This document shows, piece by piece, positions 1 through 11,800 of a stretch of DNA of 64,000 nt. The position numbers and the translations under genes are program-made. The notes beneath the pieces were generated by a model. The model saw nothing but the letters and a program-made list of their open reading frames with translations, searched no databases and was not told the origin of the DNA. The first letter of the stretch is position 1, and every line of letters begins with the position of its first letter. Source of the DNA: Limnomonas spitsbergensis (taxonomy: Eukaryota > Chlorophyta > Chlorophyceae > Chlamydomonadales); contig JAYJMM010000028.1 in NCBI GenBank assembly GCA_037349105.1, positions 3,596,001-3,660,000 of the forward strand, given 5' to 3'.

Positions 1-219
1 TCCCCTGGGTTGCTCCTGGCTTTGCTGGCTTGGCTGTTCCCTGCCATCTGCTTGCTCTCTGGGCGGCTCCTGGCTATGCTGGCTTGGATGTTCCCTGCCA
101 TCTGCCTGCCCTCTGGGCTGCTCCTGGCTATGCCGGTTTGGCTGTTCTCTGTTGTATGCCTGCCCCCTGGGCGGCTCCTGGCCCTGCCAACCTGGCTGCG
201 TCCCGCCTGTGTAATTCCT
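1..219. repeat. 54-bp tandem repeat coding 18-aa units
   Basis: About four units of 54 bp lie inside the gag-like frame. Read on the minus strand each unit encodes an 18-residue peptide close to QEPPRGQADGREHPSQHS. The unit length is a multiple of three, so the frame is preserved. Units 2 and 3 are nearly identical and the outer ones are more diverged. The array may continue beyond the left edge. Confidence 0.8.
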
Positions 220-2091
220 GGCATAGGAATCAGACTGCGTTTCCTCTCTGGCTTCCTGCATTCTTGGACCACTGCTCCGTACGCTGCCTGCAGGCTCATT
301 CCTCCTGGTTCCACTTGCTGTGCCCGCCTGCCTGTTCCTCAGGAATTCCTTGATGTAATCCACCTGGGTTTCCTGGCATGTGTTTTCTTTGTCCTCGACT
401 ATGCGTAGCAACGCATAAGACTCTTGCCTGCTTGCTCTGCGTGTTGCTGTGCCTTGCTCTGCCATCCTGGCGAGTGATCGGCTAGTCAACTCCGCCCTTT
501 CGCTGGCGGCTGGACTGCTGGCTCTGGGCGCTTCCCTGCCCCTTGGTCGCCCCCTGAGGCTTGGCTCGCTGCTGACCTCGAAGGCCTCTGATCTGAGTGC
601 CGGGGTTGGCGCGGCTCTTGCCTGCTGCTGCCACCTTTGCACCTCCCTGAGCTCCTCCGGTCGCTGCACTGCTGTTTCAAATCCTTCCCATGCCTGGTCC
701 TCCTCCTCTTCCGGCTCGGATCCAGGTTCCACTTGATTCCCTGTTACCTCGTTGCACCACTCGTCTGCGAAGGCCTTAACAGCCAGTGCTGCTTCGCGTC
801 CCGCCCTTCCCTTGGACACCTGTCCAAGAGCGGCTAACAGCGTTGCCCTGTCCTGCCCTGTGTGGGGGATACCCAGCATGGCCTTTGTTGCCCATCCCCG
901 CAGATGATGGGCCTTGAACTCCTCAATAGCTGTGACCTGGTCCTGGAAATGCAGGAACGTCCTGGAGCAAACTTGCTTCCACAGATCCGTTGCCCACTGC
1001 AAAATTCCTGTCCAACCGATCGGCTGCATATGTACTTCTGACTCCTTTTCGCCGCACACTGCTCCCCCAGCCCTGGGGCGCTCTGGCTCACTAGGGCTGG
1101 TATCCTGCGCTCCTGATGGATCGTGAAAAAATCCTCGCAGGATTTCCTTGTGGCTGTCGTCTCTCTGCGTCAGGCTGCTAGATCCCTCCTTGGATTTCTG
1201 CACAGGTCTGCCCACACTGGGCGGAAACCTGGACAGCGGCGTCCCATAGGCTGTGGATCCGGCTCCTCTTCTGACTAGCACCCTGCGCGGTCGCAGCTGC
1301 TGCCCCGGGCGCAGTCCCGTCTTAGACTGCTGCCCCTTCTCTTCTTGAACTGGGTCTGACAGTTCTTCCTCAGATATTTGGTCAGCCCAGGGCTTTCCTA
1401 CCGGCACAGCTGACTTTTCCCTTTCCTTGCCAACCTGCGAGCTCTGCCTGCCCGCTGCTGGCTGGGGCTCAGCTTCCTCGTGTTTGCTCCCTGCAGGCAC
1501 ACTCCTGGCCTCCATTTCCTCTGCTTTCATTCGCTGTTGGTCTGGGCAGGCTTTATCACAGCCTGCAACCTCTCTTGGTGCTGCGGCTTCCTCGGCCCTT
1601 TGATCCGGCTGACTGGGTTCGGCTTTGACCCGCTGCGTGACCCTGGCCACCCTGGGCGGATTCTGCTGGGGCGTGGCCTTGGGCTCGCAGCTCTGCTGCG
1701 TGTCACAGCTCTGGGACACCTCTGTTGCTTGTTCCAGAATCAGCTCTGGTGTTCCAGCCTGAGTCTGCCACTGCTCGAATTCCAGGCTGCCCCTGAAATC
1801 GGCGGGCACTGGACCCCCTCGGCCGATGCCTTTGCGCGTCACCAGCGCTGAGCCGTCTGCCTGCGCCCCTGCCTCTCTGGGCGGTACGCGACCCGGCTCT
1901 GGCACCTTGCAGTTTCCAGCGGGCGGTTCCACTGGCCCTGCCAGCTTCGCCGCCACCAACAGTGCTTCTGCAGCCAGCTCATCACTAGCCTCCATCAGGT
2001 TTACACCCGGCTCCAGCCCCCTCAGACGCCCACTTCTCCGTTGGGCGTCAGGGTGCTGGTGCCTATCGGGATTTACATCTACATCTGTCAT
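1..2091 (-). CDS. gag-like retroelement ORF, C-terminus off the window
   Basis: On the minus strand an ATG at 2091 opens a frame with no stop for 697 codons down to the window edge, so both its true length and its C-terminus are unknown. In-frame codons continue upstream of the ATG to a TAG near 2184. The protein is hydrophilic and rich in Glu, Gln, Arg and Pro. A central stretch near 1050-850 has Trp and hydrophobic residues (ILQWATDLWKQV, FKAHHLRGWATKAMLGIP) and could be a folded capsid-like core. The end carries an 18-residue tandem repeat. No introns are needed. I do not recognise the family. A gag or ORF1 protein of a retroelement is inferred from the composition, the lack of introns and the surrounding repeats. 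A lineage-specific cellular repeat protein is the alternative. Confidence 0.5.
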   Translation of the reverse strand, partial: MTDVDVNPDRHQHPDAQRRSGRLRGLEPGVNLMEASDELAAEALLVAAKLAGPVEPPAGNCKVPEPGRVPPREAGAQADGSALVTRKGIGRGGPVPADFRGSLEFEQWQTQAGTPELILEQATEVSQSCDTQQSCEPKATPQQNPPRVARVTQRVKAEPSQPDQRAEEAAAPREVAGCDKACPDQQRMKAEEMEARSVPAGSKHEEAEPQPAAGRQSSQVGKEREKSAVPVGKPWADQISEEELSDPVQEEKGQQSKTGLRPGQQLRPRRVLVRRGAGSTAYGTPLSRFPPSVGRPVQKSKEGSSSLTQRDDSHKEILRGFFHDPSGAQDTSPSEPERPRAGGAVCGEKESEVHMQPIGWTGILQWATDLWKQVCSRTFLHFQDQVTAIEEFKAHHLRGWATKAMLGIPHTGQDRATLLAALGQVSKGRAGREAALAVKAFADEWCNEVTGNQVEPGSEPEEEEDQAWEGFETAVQRPEELREVQRWQQQARAAPTPALRSEAFEVSSEPSLRGRPRGREAPRASSPAASERAELTSRSLARMAEQGTATRRASRQESYALLRIVEDKENTCQETQVDYIKEFLRNRQAGTASGTRRNEPAGSVRSSGPRMQEAREETQSDSYARNYTGGTQPGWQGQEPPRGQAYNREQPNRHSQEQPRGQADGREHPSQHSQEPPREQADGREQPSQQSQEQPRG

Positions 2092-2785
2092 TCTACAGGC
2101 AATTAACGAACCGCACGGTCCTGCAAGCGTGCTGGCGACACCCTCTACAAGATCTGCTAACGCTAGGCTTCTGCCCCCTTGTTCCTACTGCAATCTGGTG
2201 AGGACTTTGCAAGTCAAGATCGGATGGCAGGTACAGCACTATGCAGGAAAGGCCTCGCCTTCCCGCTTTTCTGCTCACTAGTTTCAATCTGGCGGAATCC
2301 TCCTTCGCCCTTTCAGTTCTTCCCACCTTGCTGGCCGGGCTGCTTCTAGATGTCTCACGTCCCGCGTGGATGTCACACGCCCTGCGTGGATGTTGCCTTT
2401 TGCGTAGCGTCCGCTCAGCTCTGCGTTCCTGCGGGGATCCTTTGGCACACCCACAAGATTTCAAACTTGGATGTTCTATCCACAAGTTTACTTCTGTCAA
2501 TGATGAGAAATTGGATCCACCTGATCTCAATCCGCAGTCACACAGGAAACTATCTGCTGGGTGTATAAATCCACAGCCAGATCTTCAAGCCACTTCTGGA
2601 CTCAACACTAAGCTGCCACGCTCAGTGATTCTCAGAGTTTAACTTGGCAATCTCTCTCTGGAGATTACCACAGCAAGGTGCAGTTCAAACGCTGTCCAAG
2701 GTCGTTTGCATGCAAACAAAATTCCAATTCCGCTGCACAAGCACCTTTAGCAGGAATTGGCAAATCAAGCTGATCAGGCTAGATC

Positions 2786-3244
2786 TACTTCGTCCCTTTC
2801 TAAAGGACACGCGATGTGCGCTTCAGGTCCGTGGCGGACTTCTTTCCTCACAGCAGTGACGGACGCCTACGGGCAGACTCAGTGACTCTTCACTGGCTGC
2901 GAGTGCTCAGCGAGTTAAGCAGCTGAGCTGGATATTTGTATGTATAGCAATAGACTATGGTAGCGTAGGCCTTCTGGCCGTCTGGGCGCGATCCAGCTGG
3001 GCTATGTTAAGGGCACTTACCGCGCGACTCGCGGTGAGGTTGCCGGGACGTAGACTGCGTACTTCTTCTTCTGCAGGGTCTCGGCTCTCTACTGGGGTAA
3101 TTGTCTCCTGCTAGTTCAGCTGAGGCTGAGCTAGTCTTGACTCGGATTAAGGTACTGACTTATTTGAACGCCGTAGGTCTCATACAAGGATGACGGCCGG
3201 TGCTTGTTACAATAGAGGTCTGTCCTTTAGAAAGGGACGAAGTA
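2786..3244. mobile_element. 459-bp inverted-repeat element (MITE-like)
   Basis: A perfect 24-bp inverted repeat (2786-2809 and 3221-3244, starting TACTTCGTCCC) bounds 459 bp without a convincing gene. CTAG occurs just outside both ends, but a clean target-site duplication is not evident. The structure fits a non-autonomous DNA transposon. A long hairpin of other origin is possible. Confidence 0.55.
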
Positions 3245-3371
3245 ACTAGCCAAGGCAATTGCCGGGATACAGGGACCCGGCAGGCCCAATTCAGAGTACG
3301 GGTCATGCCTAATCTCCCTGCGTAAGCGGGTTTCTAGGTCTCAGTTCAAATCCGTGGGCTCCGCAGAGAAG

Positions 3372-3425
3372 CTGCGGAGTCCCCGAGGCCGCTAACTGCG
3401 GAGTCCCCGAGGCCGCTAACTGCGG
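3372..3425. repeat. 24-bp direct repeat, two copies
   Basis: The unit starting CTGCGGAGTCCCCGAGG occurs twice head to tail at 3372 and 3396, followed by a partial third start at 3420. No gene overlaps it. Confidence 0.8.
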
Positions 3426-3436
3426 TCTAAACGGTT

Positions 3437-3870
3437 CTGTCACGTATACTGTAATATACTGTGACAGCTAGGCTGAGTTCGCCCAGCGCGGCTTCCTCGC
3501 GGAAGATAAGCCCCGCGTTGTTCATCTGCGCCCCCTGGCTCTAATTAGCCAAACGTGACCTTTTAAGATGACAAAATACGATAAGCCTGATCAGCTTTTG
3601 TCATTCAGTCCCTGCAGAAGGAGGCTGCACTTATCTGACCTAGATTTGTTTTCAAATTCTGCCTTGGAAGTTGGAAGCTTGGCAAAAGACCTAGGTTGCT
3701 ACCTCTTTGGTTGTTGCACTCTGCTTAGGCTTTTAGTTCAAAAAAGAGGATCTTGCCAACCCCTGCAAAAGCAAACCGGACCTACTTTGCGTGGCCATTT
3801 TGAAGATCGCCTGCAGAGTAATGAGCCCTGGCTGATATCCTGCTAATGTTGAGAACAACAATTAGGGTCG
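3437..3870 (+). repeat. Dispersed repeat, copy 1 (possible solo LTR)
   Basis: This stretch is clearly related to 17031-17447 in the same orientation. Shared blocks include the GGAAGATAAG/GGAGATAAG region, TTTCTGCCTTGGAA-type sequence, GAGGATCTTGC and the final CAATTAGGGTCGG. Neither copy has a long reading frame. Its length and its position upstream of the gag-like frame would suit a long terminal repeat, but this is inference: no TG..CA ends or primer-binding site were confirmed. Confidence 0.6.
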
Positions 3871-4169
3871 GTGATCTGCGAAGTTTGTGAAGGTTTTACA
3901 ATCCAACGGGGCATCACATTTGATGCATGGGACTTGTGCCCGTAAACCGGTACAGGCACTAGATACTCAAGGACAGCGAGCGAAAACCAGTGACCCCCCT
4001 GGGCAAGCAACCAACACACAACCACCTAGCAGTAGCGTGGGCATGAACCCCATAGTGCAGAAGATTAGCCCCAGCCATAAAACATGAAAGCAAAATAGTT
4101 CTGTTGGACGCCTCCTAGGGAAATTAGGAAGGAAACAAGAAAGTTTAAGTGAAATTGTACAAGTCAATA

Positions 4170-4556
4170 ACGTTACACCTCTGGGCCCGCTCAAAGCTCG
4201 GCCACGTGGGCCGAAAATTGTATACGTATGTGTAAAAACTGTGTGATCTAGTGTGCCAAGTGCTTTCCATGGACAGCAAGCCAGGCCATCTGCGTGGTGC
4301 GGACAGCAACGCAGGGTTTTCATCAGCGTGAGAACTTGGGTGGGATGCCTTGGCTTTTGTGGAAGACGTGGTAGAAATCGCTGAGGCGTAGACGTTATCA
4401 GAGACTGTAACTTCATTTGCCTTTCCTTTCCAGCCTTTAGTCTTTGCTTTTGTCTGTCCCTCCCCTTTTTACCCCTCTTACTCTTTTAGTCAGCCTCATA
4501 TACTTAGGCGCCTCCGCTGCCGAGCCTTTTCTTGTCAGGGCCCAGAGGTGTAACGT
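4170..4556. mobile_element. 387-bp MITE with 19-bp terminal inverted repeats
   Basis: The left end reads ACGTTACACCTCTGGGCCC and the right end is its exact inverse complement at 4538-4556. Further inward both ends carry a GCTCGGC-type motif. There is no transposase reading frame. Related ends occur at 4939-4957, 7741-7757 and 37360-37378, and the right half recurs at 36850-37085. The family is therefore dispersed in this genome. Superfamily unknown. Confidence 0.65.
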
Positions 4557-6499
4557 CATCGATATATTCTCCCGCCATCATTGACACCTTGCACAACGCT
4601 CACTCTTCAACATCATAAACGACATCGCACCATCACCCCACACTTCAACCACGCGCCCCATCACAGCACGCCCATCATACATCACCGCCCCTACTGCTGT
4701 CATCAACAAGCCTGCGAAAATTGTGCATGCGTCAGGAAACTGTGACAAATCAACAACAAGAGGCTAACCCAGCCTTACCCAAAACCCACGCAACAAGCAA
4801 CGCACGACACCACTAACTTTTTGTACCACTCACCCATTTCAACTGTATGCCCCTAGGATGCCGTACATAAGCACACACAACAGCACCACCACCACCGGCG
4901 GGAAGCAAACTGTAAGCAAGTCATACTTCATGTCAATGACATTACACCTATGGGTCCTGCTCAAAAAGGCTCGGCCGCGTAGGTGCCCAACTGTCCCGTT
5001 GGAAGAAAATAAATTGAAGGTGAGAGGGAGAGAAGGAGAAGATCATACTTCATGTATGTGTATGTAAGGGGGGGTACATCACTGACCTGATTGAGTTGAG
5101 TGGACGCAACTAGGAGGCACAACTAGGGGCTGGTCAATCATCACGAAATACAGCATGCACAAAATATGTCATGGCCGCATGTGATCCTTGGAATTTGCAA
5201 GTGTTATGGCCCGTTTAAACACACACTTCGAATGATTTTGTATTCCAGTTAATTTGGTGATGGCCTTGCGGCCTGCCATTTGGCATGTTGCCTATTGAAC
5301 ACCGGGATGAGTGACATGCGACATGCGTTTTCCAGAAAAGAGACAACACCCAAAACCCATTCCATCTTAGTTGCCAACGGCCTAAAATGTTCAAGCAAGG
5401 TTTCTCTCTAGGGACCTTGGTGCCGATCGGGCGGGTTGCACATGCCTCCGTTTCCTACATCCTGGTGCGCCATGCAAGTCTGGAGGGGTGGGCGACATTG
5501 CATGCATGTTTATATTTGGGGCCTGGGACAGCATGGATGGGTGGCTACACTTGATTGCCTGGTCTGATGTCCCATGCAAAGTGCGCAAGCAATGGCTGTG
5601 GCCATGCATGCGACTAGTAGGCCAGGCATTTCGCTGGGAAAGAAAGAAAGAAAACTACGCCCCGCAAGGGCGTGAGGGTTAAGGAAACAGCGCGGCATGG
5701 GCCTAGGCCGCGTCCGCGCCGTTACCATCATAACAAGAGAAAATCCGTTCAAGCAACGGTGGCTTGCGCTTCCGGCTGTGTCTGGCTGGCTGCCTGGTGG
5801 ATCCTGATGTCGGGAAGTATTCTAACCCACGTCTGGTTTGCACAATACATACTGTGTTAGAGTTTTGTAGCGTGCACATGCATTTCGCTGGGACCCCCAT
5901 TGTTGCGGCTGGACTGAGTGGCAGCGATCTTTACTTCGAGTACCTTTATTGTTTGTACGACCCTGCATCGATTGATGGCTTGCTTGCACAATGCTGCGGA
6001 GTATCGAATAATTATTTCTTTGAATTCTGCCCTCTGGTCAGAATTTTTTGTTTAATCCGTTCCCTCGGCACCGAAATTCGCTTAAGAGCAGTGTTTAAAG
6101 CCTCGCAGCTGCCATGTATTACATTCAGTTCAACAACCAAAATCAACAGAGAACAATTATCGAGGGGCACTCAACAACACTGATGACCCTCAACATGGTG
6201 CCGGTACAACATGCAGGCCTCCCATCGATGTCTTTGTAGATATAGTAGCGGCACCGCCAAAACAGATTAGCAGCCATTGAAGACATAGTTAAGAGCACCC
6301 CTTGCCCTTTCTCACACCCCCCTCAGACACTGCTGTGAGCCCCTGTGTATCTAGCTCTTTCAGCAGCTAACCCTCTATTGCGCGTGCCCTTTATTTTGTA
6401 AGCAGTGGGTGCTGGCCCCAGCCCAGGCTCCTCAGCCATCATGAAAGCTGGGTTCGTGTCAAGCTGGCCTTTCAAGGGGGGCACGATCCCCAAGGGAGC
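4557..6499. other. Intergenic stretch without a supported gene
   Basis: Only short frames without recognisable protein similarity are present. One end of the ACGTTACACC element family lies at 4939-4957. Short palindromic GCATGC-rich segments occur near 5490-5620. I see no splice-consistent gene, tRNA or rRNA. Confidence 0.5.
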
Positions 6500-6720
6500 A
6501 TATTAGATGAGAGGTCGAAACCAGGGGGCCATCACATGAGATCGAAATAAGAACGCATGAGATCGAAACCAGGGGGCCATCACATGAGATCGAAATAAGA
6601 ACACAAGTCAGAAGAGAGATCGAAATAAGAGGGCTGACCAGATGAGAGATCGAAACCAGAAGGCCATCACATGAGATCGAAATAAGAACCCAGGTCTGAA
6701 GAGAGATCGAAATAAGATAG
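6500..6720. repeat. Irregular tandem repeat with GAGATCGAAA core
   Basis: About eight occurrences of a unit containing GAGATCGAAAYMAG are interspersed with GGCCATCACAT segments. Unit length varies between roughly 25 and 45 bp, giving a higher-order pattern in which CCAGG-type and AATAAGA-type units alternate. Confidence 0.8.
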
Positions 6721-8886
6721 CAGACCCTGTGACATTTTAAGCCATCACGCTAAATCTCGAACGTGCAGCCTCTTTACGAACAGCGCTTGAAAGCTTGGTT
6801 CTTGTACCGGTACGTTAAAAGTGCGGTCCCGTTGTACCAGACGTCAAATGAACGGCGACAGGCGGTGGCGACAGGGGCCTCGAGGACAGAAATATTCGAT
6901 ATTATTATTATTAAAATATTCGCGCCCCTCACCCCAAATAATGAATATTTGATGTATCCCTCGGACATAATCCTCACCCCCAAACAACATTAATTATGAG
7001 GGAAGGCTAGCCGAATCTACGGTATATACGTTTAATTCATGATCGGTATTGCAATCAGTGTTGTGCTTCCTTACGGTTCGTGAAACTACCGTTTGCGCTG
7101 ACGGTGCAAACTGCGCGCAATTTACCAAGACCACCCAGAGTGCACCGCAATCATAAAATTGCTTGCAGCGTAACCACAGACGAACCCCTGGTGACATACC
7201 GCAAATGGGGTTTTCGGCTCGGAACCTGCCCGCCAATTGACGGAAATCGTGACATTTTAACGTGGAAGTTGTTCTGATCGTCACGATATTCCCCAACCAG
7301 GTGACGGACAACTTTGTGCAACTTCCCACCTTGGGAAAATGTGTGACTGATGTCTCCAAAAGCCAGAAATCCACAAGAACGTGCTTGCGGTCTAGATTAC
7401 AGGTCGCTCTTAATTGCGTGCAAGCTAAAAAGCCTTACTTGCGCGCAATAACGGGTTACGCCGTAATTGACCGTAATTACTTACACACAGGATGCTTAGG
7501 ACAGGTGCCTGTTTTTTGGCTGCGCAATAATTTCCTGTTTTTCTTTTCTCCTTTTCCCCCCTTTCTGACAGTGGGACGCCCGCGCGGCCGAGTCTTTTGA
7601 GCATGGCCCAGACGTCTTAAGCTTCCAGTAGTTGGATTGGGGATTAGGACTTTTTGTTTTGTTTTTGAGGGGGTCTCTTCCTCTCTCTTTAGTTTCCAAC
7701 CTTGCTGTTGGTCGCCGACGCGGCCGAGCTTTGCAGCATGGCCCAGTGGTGTAACGTCATTGACTTACACACAAAACGGATGACGGCGTAATCGCACAGC
7801 AGTGATAGCAATGCCAGCGTGAGGTGCTATATTTTGAGTTCGTCGCCTCACCACCGCCCTCGATCACTGCCTGGATGAGTGATAAGTGGAGCCAGGGGAA
7901 AGTTCGCTTCTCGCACAGAGAACCTGAAACGTCCACCTTACAAAGTCCTAGAGAACAAATCGGTATCTTGTCCCATTCTTGATCTCAGGCGTCGAGTCTC
8001 TGAATTCAGTGCGCCCGAGTAGAATTTATCTTTTCGTGGTTTCGGACATGAGTGTTTTGGGTACGGCTGTTACTCGGAAACGTAGCTTAGTTAACTGTCA
8101 TAAAGAACGATTTACGAATTGTTGAATTCGCCTTTTAGGTTGAAAAATTCGGTACTGAAACTGACGGTTACTAAGTACATGTGTGCGTGTGTGTGTGGGG
8201 GGGGGAGGGCAGCTTTTGCTTGGACTAAACAAGACTTAACAACAACCCTAGAAACCCGAGAGACGCGAGCACAAAAGACCAATCCAGGTGAGCACGTAGC
8301 CCTCGTCAGCGGCTGAGGAAAGGCGAGCATAAATCGGGGTGGCACACGACCAAGAAGCAAGCACACGGCCGCAATAATTCATGCGTGAAAAGTGAGAATA
8401 AGGTCTGCAAAACACTGCTACTCCGACACGACACCCCTCTAGCTAAAGCACACTTATCACCCGGAAGCCCTCCCCAAAGCCACTGCTAAACGCCTCCACC
8501 ACAGCCCAAAACGTGCAATCAGCCAGCAAAAGAAGACAAGAACCCGACAAGAAGCCAGAGAAGGAGCTACTAGGACATTACGAGGGAGAGAGGCTTAAGG
8601 AGTTGCTTGAAGGTCCTCCCCACCATCAAAGACACGGCTCGCACACCAACCGATGCACACCAACCGATGGTGTGCCAGGCAAGTTCTGTCCGGTGCAAAA
8701 AATCTCCAACAAAACAATTTCTTTCACACGCAGTCGATTTCGGCGGCGCTATTCGTTTATTTGTCACCAACCCAGCTTGGGCGGCACCTTCCTCTCAGTA
8801 ATATACACCTGATCTTCTTCGCCTTATTGATGTGTTTTCGCCACATCGATGATCAAGGCCAAATGTATATTGCTCACACCGCTGCA
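6721..8886. other. Intergenic stretch downstream of the EamA transporter
   Basis: No frame with convincing protein features was found. The stretch contains an AT-rich segment near 6895-6960, a copy of the ACGTTACACC element end at 7741-7757, and a GT-rich run followed by poly-G near 8185-8205. The part next to 8886 should hold the 3' untranslated region of the minus-strand transporter gene. Confidence 0.4.
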
Positions 8887-11800
8887 TCAGTCCTCAAAAT
8901 CAGCAGCCTCGGCGGTCTTGCCGCCGGTTGATGCCAACAGGGACGCGCCTAACAAGAGCACAGCCCCACTCCATGCAACCATGCCCATGGCTTCATCAGA
9001 GGCGTCTAACGTCAGCATGGCAAAGCCAGTTGCGAAGATGGGTGTCGTTGCAAAGATCACCTGGGCAATGCAGCAAAAGAGGGGAGGGATGAACACCTAC
9101 CACAGCGTTATATACATATGAGGGCATCTCTTCGCGTCGGACCTCATCTGCCTCGTATTTGAAGCCCAAACCTGGCACGCATGGAGCAGTATGAGAATCC
9201 AGGTTCTAACTGTCCAAGAGTGAGTCCTCAATAAACCCTGTAAAAAGCCACTTCGATATGGTTACACCCACACAGCACAAAACTATGAACCCTAATCTCT
9301 GACAACCCAATATGTCTGCAGGTCGACACCGACCGCCCCACTCTCCCATACAATGAAACAAGACCAGAAAAACAAACTATCAGGCATTGCTATTGATGTC
9401 ACCCATTGCTGACCTGTGCCTGTGCGGGCGGCACTGTCTTTTGCCCCGAGGCTTGCAGGTAAGTTGCCAGGGCTCCGGGGCCCAGCCCCACCCACAAGAT
9501 CACGGACAAGCTCACTGGGTCTCTGAAAATGTGCCACAAGGAAGACATGGTGTCTGAATATCCGCTAGAGCGACCTGTAGACGAAGAAGGGGGGGGGGGG
9601 GAGTATTTAGGTAATACGCTGCCATGCAGTCACAGGCTGTCCACTGGTGGCCGGGGCCTCCATGCATGAAGCTTGGGACAGAGCGCGTCATGCCCGTACT
9701 TCAGCAAACCCACAATAAGCCAGAGGCCTCTTCATGCCAGCATCATGTGCAGTCATCACGGCCGGCGAGGATATGCCAAGTTGGAGTGATGACAGGGAGC
9801 TCAGCAACTCCTCAACCTCACCCCTCCCTTCAAAGGGCCCTACCCTCTACAGCTTTTACTGTCATCGTGCCCCAACTCTCAACGCTCACCTTCATTTACC
9901 CAAATACTTAAACTCTCTCTCCTTAAATTCAAAACACCGAGTCGGTGGTCGGTGACACCAACCTTGCCTTGGAACTCAGCCACCCACCTTGCCAGGACAC
10001 CAAAACCCAAAGGATTGAAAAAAATGACAGGCCCAACGTTGACATGGAGGCGATCGTAAGAGACGGGTAACTGCTGCTGTAACGGCTCAGGCGCACGGTA
10101 CTCATTGCGAAGAAGACAGCGGACAGCAACACGTAAGCGTATCCCATGGGCTGCGGGAGGGGTGTATATTAGAAGAGGGTGATTCCTTCAAGAACGTTAC
10201 ATGAGCATTTATGAGTTCAGGCCAGGCATGATAGGTTCAAGACAACGCAAGGCTGGATTCCAAATGCTCCGGGTCGCACTGACTTCCTAAACATTGCCCC
10301 CCACCCACCCTATCCCTGCTTTGTAAGGCATCATGCATGTATGACCCCCCCTCCGGATTTTGTAATCAAGGAAATGGGGCAATGCCTGGTGATCACATGG
10401 AAGCCTCAGAGTGGGGTTTGCATCCAGCCCTGGGTGCAAGAAACCAGAACCCTAAACCCCAAATCGTTAAGACACCCCAAACCCTAGGGGAATAACTCAC
10501 GTTCTCCTGTTCCAAAGCTGCCCCTCCATGAATGCTGACGGTGGATCCCTGACCCAGGCCATCGGCCGCGACCAGGAGGGAGCCAGTGAGGCCCAGGCCG
10601 CAAGCCAGCCACTCGTGGCGCTTGACGTGCTCACCAGAGAGGTGGACCAGGAACGGCGTGATGAGCACAGTGGCCTGGTTCAGAAAGGCGGTCTTGGTGG
10701 CGCTAATGAGCTGCGCAAAAAACACGAGGTTGTTTTCTTGTGTTTCCAGGGGTTTATTTTCTTGGGTTTCCAGGATCTGTTTTCTTGTGTTTCAAGTCCT
10801 TCAGGTTGAATCAAGCTCTGAAAACCGGAGCCTTGAAGCTCGACTGATGAGGTGCACAAGGAGCAGGGCGTGGGGCGTGGGGGGGTGGGGGAGGCTTCAA
10901 ATGAGTTGGGTCTGGTCTACAGGCCTAAGAGGGCGGGTTCAGGTATGCAGTGGGTTTTATTGGAAGGGTTCAGGTTGCATGTGCTGGGCTGATGCCAAGC
11001 CTGACAACCAGTGTGAGCTACGCGGTCTGGTTACGGCTCAGGTGTGGACAGAGCATATTGGAAAACAAACATGGACATTGTGTACTGAGCTCCAAGGTCG
11101 CTCCGCTTGCTTGGCTCTACCGCGTCGTGAAAGCTGTACAAAGAAGTAGCGCTGTGTCCTCTGTGGTTCACATCCTGTTGCTCACCTCTTTCTGGGGTTG
11201 AGAGTCTTTGGAACAGCCCAGAGGCCTGTTTCTGCACTCACATCCTAGGGGAATCAGGCCTGGTGCCTTGCCCAGCTGGGGGTCACAGTCAGCTTGCCAG
11301 TCCAACTAGGATAACAAAGGGCAACCAGCCCACACGAGGAATTCTAGTAGTTCCCCCGGATGAAAACAGAACCGTATCCCTGTCAACACCCAGCCAGCTT
11401 ACCTGCACCCCTAGCACCTCAAGGCCAAACGCTAGGCACATCCACAGGCCCAGCTCCGCACCGACCACCACCACATTGCTAGACTTCCAATTCAGCGCAG
11501 AGGCGCAGAGACGCTCAAAGGAGGAGGCCGGTGTTCTACGCCCGTCCTCGTCATCTGAAAAACCCTGAGGGCGAATGGACACAAAGATTGTTATTATGCA
11601 CCAAGAAACTTGGGAGGGCAATGCCTTATTGATGATTTACAAATAAATCCGCGGCTCACACAGCAACAAATACCAAGTTCAGACGCTTATCGACATAATC
11701 CTCTCCCTCATACAATTTGCACACATGGGCAGCTGCTCAATGATCGTATCAGACTAACGTAGATTTGCTTTACCTTCCCTCGTAATCAACGTTGTTTGGG

